Source: Desulfurococcales archaeon
GTDB taxonomy: Archaea > Thermoproteota > Thermoprotei_A > Sulfolobales > AG1
Length of the DNA stretch: 11,085 nucleotides
Assembly (NCBI GenBank): GCA_026990885.1
Contig: JALXCO010000266.1
Coordinates: 1-11,085, forward strand
Direction of reading: 5' to 3'
Shown piece after piece: positions 7,747 through 11,085 of the stretch. A model generated the notes under the pieces. That model saw nothing but the letters and a program-made list of their open reading frames with translations, did not search any database and was not told where the DNA came from. The translations under genes were made by a program, and so were the position numbers. Each line of letters begins with the position of its first letter. Position 1 is the first letter of the stretch.

Positions 7747-7812
7747 GCGATTCAGAAACACGAGCCATCATCATTGATCTATTTTCAGTGCCTGCGCGAT
7801 TCAACATCTCGC
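7747..7812 (-). ncRNA. Candidate C/D box sRNA (2'-O-methylation guide)
   Basis: Read 5' to 3' on the - strand, the order is as follows. A stem arm GCGA (7812-7809) and one G come first. C box AUGUUGA (7807-7801) is followed by a 12-nt guide AUCGCGCAGGCA, then D' box CUGA (7788-7785). After a 10-nt spacer comes C' box AUGAUGA (7774-7768), then a 12-nt guide UGGCUCGUGUUU and D box CUGA (7755-7752). One A and stem arm UCGC (7750-7747) close the unit. Both guides are exactly 12 nt, the spacing usual for archaeal C/D RNPs (L7Ae, Nop5, fibrillarin). The C box has one deviation from RUGAUGA. By the D+5 rule the guides would methylate the U at position 5 of UGCCUGCGCGAU and the A at position 5 of AAACACGAGCCA. 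I could not name the target RNAs. A TATA-like box sits about 35 bp upstream. There is no competing ORF. Confidence 0.72.
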
Positions 7813-7840
7813 GTTTCGTGTTCTGTATTCGTTTCCGATT

Positions 7841-7856
7841 AATTTTATTTTTTAGC
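7841..7856 (-). promoter_or_regulatory. TATA box for the C/D sRNA; T-rich on the other strand
   Basis: On the - strand this reads as an A-rich box, ctaaaaaataaaatt. Its centre near 7848 predicts transcription near 7820, just before the sRNA stem at 7812. The same bases on the + strand are a T-run (attttatttttta) about 110 bp after the dph6 stop. Archaeal RNA polymerase often terminates at such T-runs, so the dph6 operon might end here. Confidence 0.45.
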
Positions 7857-7872
7857 TGTCTTTAATCTTGCG

Positions 7873-8883
7873 TTAGCTACATCTTATCTGTGAGCCTTGA
7901 TTGTTGCCTTTGGCTATCTGTATCATGTATTTTCGGGTATCCAGTATATTGTTTAGTTTGTTTTCTAGTACGGGCAACTCGTCTAGTGTGCATGGTATAT
8001 ATACAGTGGGGCCCATACTGCTTAGCCCGTATGCTATGTTGTGTTCATCAAGCACTTTTCTTAGGCTTATCACAAGTGGATCTTGAAGGCTCCACTCAAC
8101 CTTTTTGAATCCTAGGTCTTGTATAGCTCTCAAGTTATAGTTGAATTCTTCAATATCGCTGCTTATTATGGCTGGAAGAAGACCCATTAATATATGGTAC
8201 GCTACCTTGGATGCCTCCTCGAACGGTATGGGTGTGTATGTAGCGAATATTTTCTCTTCATACTTGCCATATATCTTTCTAGCTTTTAGGGGCCTTATCA
8301 AGATGAACCTCCACTTTTCCGGTATTGGTTTTCTAGCTATCAGCGGCGGTATATCAATATCAACTATGCTATCTGATGGGAGAGGTTTTGTTTTCTTTAG
8401 CCCTAGCCTATGTCCTCCATCAACTATAAATCCCCCATACATGAATGAATACAGCCCTATACCCGATGTGCCAGCCCTGCTACATATTTTCGCCGCGGTT
8501 ATGGGATCTAGGTCACGGCCCAGAAGTCTAGCTATGCCAGTTGAGATCCCGAGACACATCTGGGTTATGCTTCCTAAACCTATATGCTTTTCGTAGCTGT
8601 GTAGTATATTGATCCTCAAGCACACGTCTTCAGCACCAACATACTCTATAGTCCTCTCCACACATCTAAACACTTTCTCGTCAACATCCATATTTATCTC
8701 AAAGCAGCAGCTACCTACCTTTCTAGCTTTATTGGTGCATTGTGCTGTTTTCGTTATCTCTATATAGTGATTGGGGTTGTTTAGTGCTATACCGGCTCCT
8801 CCATCTATCCTCTTATGTTTAAGAGATAGATCTATAAGGGCTATATGTATTCTTGAAACCGTCTGTAGGTAGCATCTCTTCAT
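7873..8883 (-). CDS. mptG: Beta-ribofuranosylaminobenzene 5'-phosphate synthase
   Basis: The family condenses 4-aminobenzoate with PRPP, losing CO2 and diphosphate. This is the committed step to the arylamine part of tetrahydromethanopterin-like cofactors. The 336-residue protein has the GHMP-kinase fold. RIHIALIDL (residues 11-19) and RIDGGAGIALNNP (25-37) are typical of RFAP synthase. The phosphate-binding loop is HIGLGSITQMCL (100-111), then RAGTSGIGLYSFMYGGFIVDGGH (136-158), and a C-terminal GLSSMGPTVYIP. The ATG at 8883 gives the expected N-terminus. The gene is separate from the metallophosphoesterase upstream (79 bp), with AT-rich DNA but no clear TATA box. Presence of this gene suggests the organism makes a modified pterin one-carbon carrier, as is known in some non-methanogenic crenarchaea. 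Other GHMP members (homoserine or mevalonate kinase) fit much less well. Confidence 0.88.
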   Translation of the reverse strand: MKRCYLQTVSRIHIALIDLSLKHKRIDGGAGIALNNPNHYIEITKTAQCTNKARKVGSCCFEINMDVDEKVFRCVERTIEYVGAEDVCLRINILHSYEKHIGLGSITQMCLGISTGIARLLGRDLDPITAAKICSRAGTSGIGLYSFMYGGFIVDGGHRLGLKKTKPLPSDSIVDIDIPPLIARKPIPEKWRFILIRPLKARKIYGKYEEKIFATYTPIPFEEASKVAYHILMGLLPAIISSDIEEFNYNLRAIQDLGFKKVEWSLQDPLVISLRKVLDEHNIAYGLSSMGPTVYIPCTLDELPVLENKLNNILDTRKYMIQIAKGNNQGSQIRCS

Positions 8884-8962
8884 CTTTGCGGCCGCTAATG
8901 TCTTATTCTATCTTCTCTATTTGCTAGGGCAGTTATTAATGATTATTTATGGCCAAATAACC

Positions 8963-9715
8963 CTATATCTCTCTGATTATAGATATCTTTTCTTTTCCAG
9001 AATACGTCATAGTTATTCTAGTCACGGATTTTACAGCTGGCAAAGCTATGTTGAAGACCGGGACTCCTGAGATGTAGGCTTCATGCTTTAATGATCCGTG
9101 CGCGTGCCCGTGTAGAACAAGATCAGGTTTAGCCTCAGCAATAACTTTTTCGAATCCTCTATGCCCTAGATATGGATATATATTCAGGGGTTCCCCTTTC
9201 AAAGTTTGATACGTCGGTGAGTAGTGCATAAGCAGAATAGTTATATCGCACCTATTCTTAAGGCTTTTCAACTCATTCTTTATATTAACGAGCCTTCTCC
9301 TATATATTTCCTTCAGCTGCGGCATATTCCTGCTTTGCCACGAGGTTAATTTTTCTAGAGATCCTCTTGAGCCGTATATACATATTTTCAAACCGTTTTT
9401 AGCCAGCTCAACATATGAGTCGTCTAGCCATATCACATCCTTGTATCTAGCTTTAAAATCGCCAATCCTATCGAAGTACTCCTCGTTTCCAAATATAGAA
9501 ACTATATCGACATCGCCATATTTATTTCTCAGAAATCTCCTAACTATATCGAAGGAGCCAACATTCCCTTTTTCCACTATGTCGCCTCCAAGCAGTATTA
9601 GATCTGGCTTAAATCCTAAAAGCGAATTAATCGATGACGACATCAGCGGAAAGTATCTAGGTGCGTGAACATCGCTTACGGCTATCATTTTAATTCTTAT
9701 AGGTTGATGGCTCAT
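8963..9715 (-). CDS. Calcineurin-like metallophosphoesterase with a GNEE variant motif
   Basis: This 250-residue cytoplasmic protein has the metallophosphoesterase blocks in order: SDVH (Asp15, His17), LGGD (Asp45), GNEE (76-79), LLMHYSP (His164) and LHGHAH (His202, His204, His206). Most family members have GNHD or GNHE in the third block. Here the histidine that usually helps protonate the leaving group is Glu78. Archaeal relatives of the Icc/YfcE type also vary there (GNCD or GNMD), so this is a subfamily feature rather than decay. The metal ligands look intact, so phosphodiesterase or phosphatase activity is plausible, but the substrate is unknown. The ATG at 9715 is preferred, since Met10 has no ribosome site. 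An aggtgac string at 9725-9731 may be the ribosome binding site, and an AT-rich promoter lies at about 9747-9762. Confidence 0.87.
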   Translation of the reverse strand: MSHQPIRIKMIAVSDVHAPRYFPLMSSSINSLLGFKPDLILLGGDIVEKGNVGSFDIVRRFLRNKYGDVDIVSIFGNEEYFDRIGDFKARYKDVIWLDDSYVELAKNGLKICIYGSRGSLEKLTSWQSRNMPQLKEIYRRRLVNIKNELKSLKNRCDITILLMHYSPTYQTLKGEPLNIYPYLGHRGFEKVIAEAKPDLVLHGHAHGSLKHEAYISGVPVFNIALPAVKSVTRITMTYSGKEKISIIREI

Positions 9716-9746
9716 CCCTATCGCGTCACCTACTGTTTTTGATTAC

Positions 9747-9773
9747 CTATTATATTAATATAGTATTATATAT
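9747..9773. promoter_or_regulatory. Shared AT-rich divergent promoter region
   Basis: This run of A and T lies between two divergent genes. On the + strand, tattatatat at 9764-9773 would start transcription near 9795, almost at the ATG at 9796, so that mRNA would be leaderless. On the - strand, a TATA-like string at 9747-9762 would serve the metallophosphoesterase, starting near 9730. Exact boxes cannot be fixed in such AT-rich DNA. Confidence 0.4.
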
Positions 9774-9795
9774 CTCCCTATCTCTAAATCTACTT

Positions 9796-10071
9796 ATGGA
9801 GCTATCTATGTCTCGTGAACAATGTGAGGAATATAGATCTATATTGACGGCCTTGGACAGCCTCCTTAGAGATGTCTACAATGCCGAATTGTTTGATCGG
9901 AACTTAACACCCACCAGCGAGGGTAGAAAAGCTATACTGAAAATATATAGAGAAATGATGAAGAGTAATCTTAAGTGCACTAGGATCGTGAGAGAGATAC
10001 TGAGCGACTTTAACAAGGTCTATAAGCTGTATGAATGCTTAGAGAATGAGTTAGACTATTGCCTAAGCTGA
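9796..10071 (+). CDS. Small helical four-cysteine protein of unknown function
   Basis: I do not recognise this protein of 91 residues. Its sequence is almost wholly helical and charged, and it carries four cysteines (REQCEEY, LKCTRIV, YECLEN and DYCLS at the C-terminus). These could form a metal site or disulfides, though their spacing is irregular. The open frame extends up to a TTG at 9739, but those residues come from the AT-rich promoter and look like chance. The ATG at 9796 fits a leaderless mRNA from the TATA box at 9764-9773. The ATG at 9808, with ggag seven bases before it, would give 87 residues. There is no membrane segment. Neighbours give no functional hint. The codon use matches the window, and it ends TGA at 10069-10071, just before the promoter of the next gene. 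Confidence 0.65.
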   Translation: MELSMSREQCEEYRSILTALDSLLRDVYNAELFDRNLTPTSEGRKAILKIYREMMKSNLKCTRIVREILSDFNKVYKLYECLENELDYCLS

Positions 10072-10083
10072 TATGGGCTAGTA

Positions 10084-10121
10084 TTTATATATCTAAACAA
10101 TACATATATTTAATTAGAGGT
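10084..10121 (+). promoter_or_regulatory. TATA box and Shine-Dalgarno of the frameshifted gene
   Basis: A TATA box, tttatatat, at 10084-10092 predicts transcription near 10114. The ribosome site gaggt at 10117-10121 then lies inside the mRNA, seven bases before the ATG at 10129. The signals are well formed and correctly spaced even though the gene body is disrupted. Confidence 0.5.
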
Positions 10122-10128
10122 AGCAACT

Positions 10129-10564
10129 ATGTTATCCATAATGCAATTGACTAGAGAAATATTTAAGTTAGGAAATAAAGAGAAATATGATCATGATGAT
10201 CTAAAATTAGAGTTGGAAACCCTATACTCTATAGGTGCGCCAGCAAGCTAAGATTTTACTCGACGACAGCATACTTAACTTTATTAATTAGTAGCACTAA
10301 CATTAGTGGTGACGGATTTTTAGCTATAGACCTAAATACAGCATCGAAATCAGCAATGTAAATATAGTTAAAAGTATTAAGGATCTATCAGCAAGGCTAG
10401 GGATCGGTGAGTATGCAGAGCTTAAAATGAAGATTACGGATGTCGAACTGGTAAATAGAGTTACGAGAGAGTGTATAAAGTTTGGTCTTTCAGTTGTAGA
10501 TGGCTATGAGGATGATGAATGGGTTTATATAGTTATAACTAACAAAGGCTTCAATATAGGTTAA
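10129..10564 (+). pseudogene. Unknown gene apparently broken by two frameshifts
   Basis: Three overlapping open stretches in three frames follow one another. Frame 1 runs from ATG 10129 to TAA 10249-10251 (40 residues, ending ETLYSIGAPAS). Frame 2 is open from about 10236 to 10361 (ASKLRFYSTTAYLTLL... ISGDGF). Frame 3 runs from about 10311 to TAA 10562-10564 (SYRPKYSIEISNVNIVK... WVYIVITNKGFNIG). One missing base near 10240-10250 and one missing T in the T5 run at 10317-10321 would join them. The result is a smooth protein of about 145 residues, with GAPASKLRFY and SGDGFFSYRP at the joints. No known domain is recognised. Possible explanations are a recent pseudogene, indel errors in the assembly, or, less likely, separate small ORFs such as the 40-residue one. 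Promoter and ribosome site are intact. Its stop shares TTAA with the Nudix gene stop on the other strand. Confidence 0.6.
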
Positions 10565-11085
10565 TTGCTGTCTAGTATTAAGGACAGTATTCTAGCGGTC
10601 AGCCCCCATACCACCTTGCCTTTGGAGATCTCTGGAAATAGGAAGCATGGTGGATAGGGTATATAGCTAGGGCATTGACCCATTGATATTGAGCCTACAT
10701 CTACAATGAATACCCTTGACACCTCCATGCTGTTAGCCTTTAAGGTCTCTGGTTTGCTCTTTAGCAGGAAGATGTGTGGAACTATAACTATGTTTCTTAA
10801 TCTAGTTCTCAATGGTTTTATGGCGCCTAGATGCATTGATCTATTAAGATCTATATTGAGCTCCTCATTAACCTCCCTTATAGCTGTTTCTAGGCTGGAC
10901 TCATGTCCTTTTCTGAATCCGCCTGGAAAAGCTATGTGCCCCGACCATCGATCATTAGGTTTTTCGGTTCTCTCAATAAATATTATTGAGTCCAGCTGTT
11001 CTATATATATTATAGCTACTGAGGCATCGTAATTACTATAGTCACTGTTGCTACACCACTCAGCATCTACGACTCTATACAGCTT
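10561..11085 (-). CDS. Nudix hydrolase, CoA-pyrophosphatase type (5' end outside window)
   Basis: The frame is open from the window edge (11085) to TAA at 10563-10561 and gives 174 residues. The N-terminus lies outside, so no start can be chosen. HIAFPGG precedes a Nudix box (visible residues 56-78), G-x5-E-x7-REVNEELNI, which holds the metal-binding REVNEE glutamates. The box glycine before the last residue is Asn. The later pattern is LGAIKPLRTRLRNIVIVPHI, then EVSRVFIVDV and a C-terminal VWGLTARILSLIL. Ending in WGLTARIL is typical of CoA-pyrophosphatase-type Nudix enzymes, which cleave coenzyme A or its derivatives to 4'-phosphopantetheine and 3',5'-ADP. That substrate is inferred from the family. 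The Nudix call is sure and the subfamily probable. The shorter start at 10836 would remove the Nudix box, so it is not the real start. Confidence 0.88.
   Translation of the reverse strand, partial: KLYRVVDAEWCSNSDYSNYDASVAIIYIEQLDSIIFIERTEKPNDRWSGHIAFPGGFRKGHESSLETAIREVNEELNIDLNRSMHLGAIKPLRTRLRNIVIVPHIFLLKSKPETLKANSMEVSRVFIVDVGSISMGQCPSYIPYPPCFLFPEISKGKVVWGLTARILSLILDSN

Noticed and set aside
7741..7820. Repeated gcgattca strings (7747-7754 and about 7796-7803) considered as a direct repeat or attachment site
   Set aside because: They are explained by the terminal-stem/D-box and guide/C-box parts of the C/D sRNA, and no mobile gene is nearby.
8141..8596. 151-residue + strand ORF with hydrophobic stretches
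   Set aside because: It is antisense to the RFAP synthase gene, whose motifs are unmistakable. Its composition is that of a shadow frame.
8888..8895. GCGGCCGC palindrome before the RFAP synthase ATG, considered as an operator
   Set aside because: It is a single 8-bp GC palindrome three bp from the gene's first codon region, with no second copy and no known archaeal operator of this form. Chance is sufficient.
9739..9795. TTG-initiated extension of the small four-cysteine gene, giving a hydrophobic N-terminus that could pass for a signal peptide
   Set aside because: The extension is the translated AT-rich divergent promoter, with no ribosome site before the TTG. The ATGs at 9796 and 9808 fit better.
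10193..10199. A perfect C box (ATGATGA) on the + strand inside the broken gene
   Set aside because: No CTGA D box follows within the next 50 bases and there is no terminal stem. The string encodes part of the YDHDDL coding stretch.
10706..11032. 108-residue + strand ORF
   Set aside because: It is antisense to the Nudix gene, whose frame carries a clear Nudix box and runs to the window edge.
1..11085. CRISPR array, insertion sequence, tRNA gene or defence operon
   Set aside because: I saw no regularly spaced repeats, no transposase or integrase motifs, no Cas or toxin-antitoxin signature, and no cloverleaf with a GGTTCRAATCC-like T-arm on either strand. Small or unusual elements could still escape reading by eye.

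Overview
The window looks like chromosomal DNA of a hyperthermophilic crenarchaeon (Thermoproteota, class Thermoprotei; Desulfurococcales or Ignisphaera-like is my best guess, not proven). The reasons are heavy use of ATA, AGA and AGG codons, short AT-rich archaeal TATA boxes, several TTG starts, and an archaeal gene set: primase large subunit PriL, archaeal-type MetRS, a UbiA-family prenyltransferase of the ether-lipid type, diphthamide synthase Dph6, beta-RFAP synthase, DUF763 and DUF4443. No methanogenesis gene is visible. This is mostly a core-genome region. I see no CRISPR array, transposon, prophage or defence island.

Layout. Positions 1-155 hold the end of a small membrane protein that resembles DUF1634. 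Then, on the + strand, come a DUF763 protein (219-1394), an unrecognised beta-rich protein (1428-2444) and a UbiA-family prenyltransferase (2444-3367) that overlaps it by one base. Methionyl-tRNA synthetase (metG, 3378-5102, -) converges on the prenyltransferase with a 10-bp gap. It is divergent from a + strand operon of priL (5185-6345), a DUF4443 winged-helix protein (6386-7045) and dph6 (7042-7731). The metG and priL TATA boxes lie back to back, two bases apart, and a small inverted repeat sits at the metG start.

Between dph6 and the next gene lies what I read as an unannotated C/D box sRNA on the - strand (7747-7812). It has C, D', C' and D boxes, two guides of exactly 12 nt, a 4-bp terminal stem and a correctly placed TATA box. 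After it come beta-RFAP synthase (7873-8883, -) and a calcineurin-like metallophosphoesterase (8963-9715, -). On the + strand there is a small four-cysteine helical protein (about 9796-10071), then a gene at 10129-10564 whose coding frame appears broken twice. The right end is a Nudix hydrolase of the CoA-pyrophosphatase type (10561-11085, -), cut by the window edge.

How the genes fit together. Most are housekeeping: aminoacylation (MetRS), replication priming (PriL), EF-2 modification (Dph6), ether-lipid synthesis (UbiA family), pterin cofactor synthesis (RFAP synthase) and probably rRNA or tRNA 2'-O-methylation (the sRNA). The points most worth following are the C/D sRNA, the doubly frameshifted gene, the unknown protein coupled to the prenyltransferase, and DUF4443 placed between primase and diphthamide synthase. 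I did not find convincing evidence of a novel multi-gene system.
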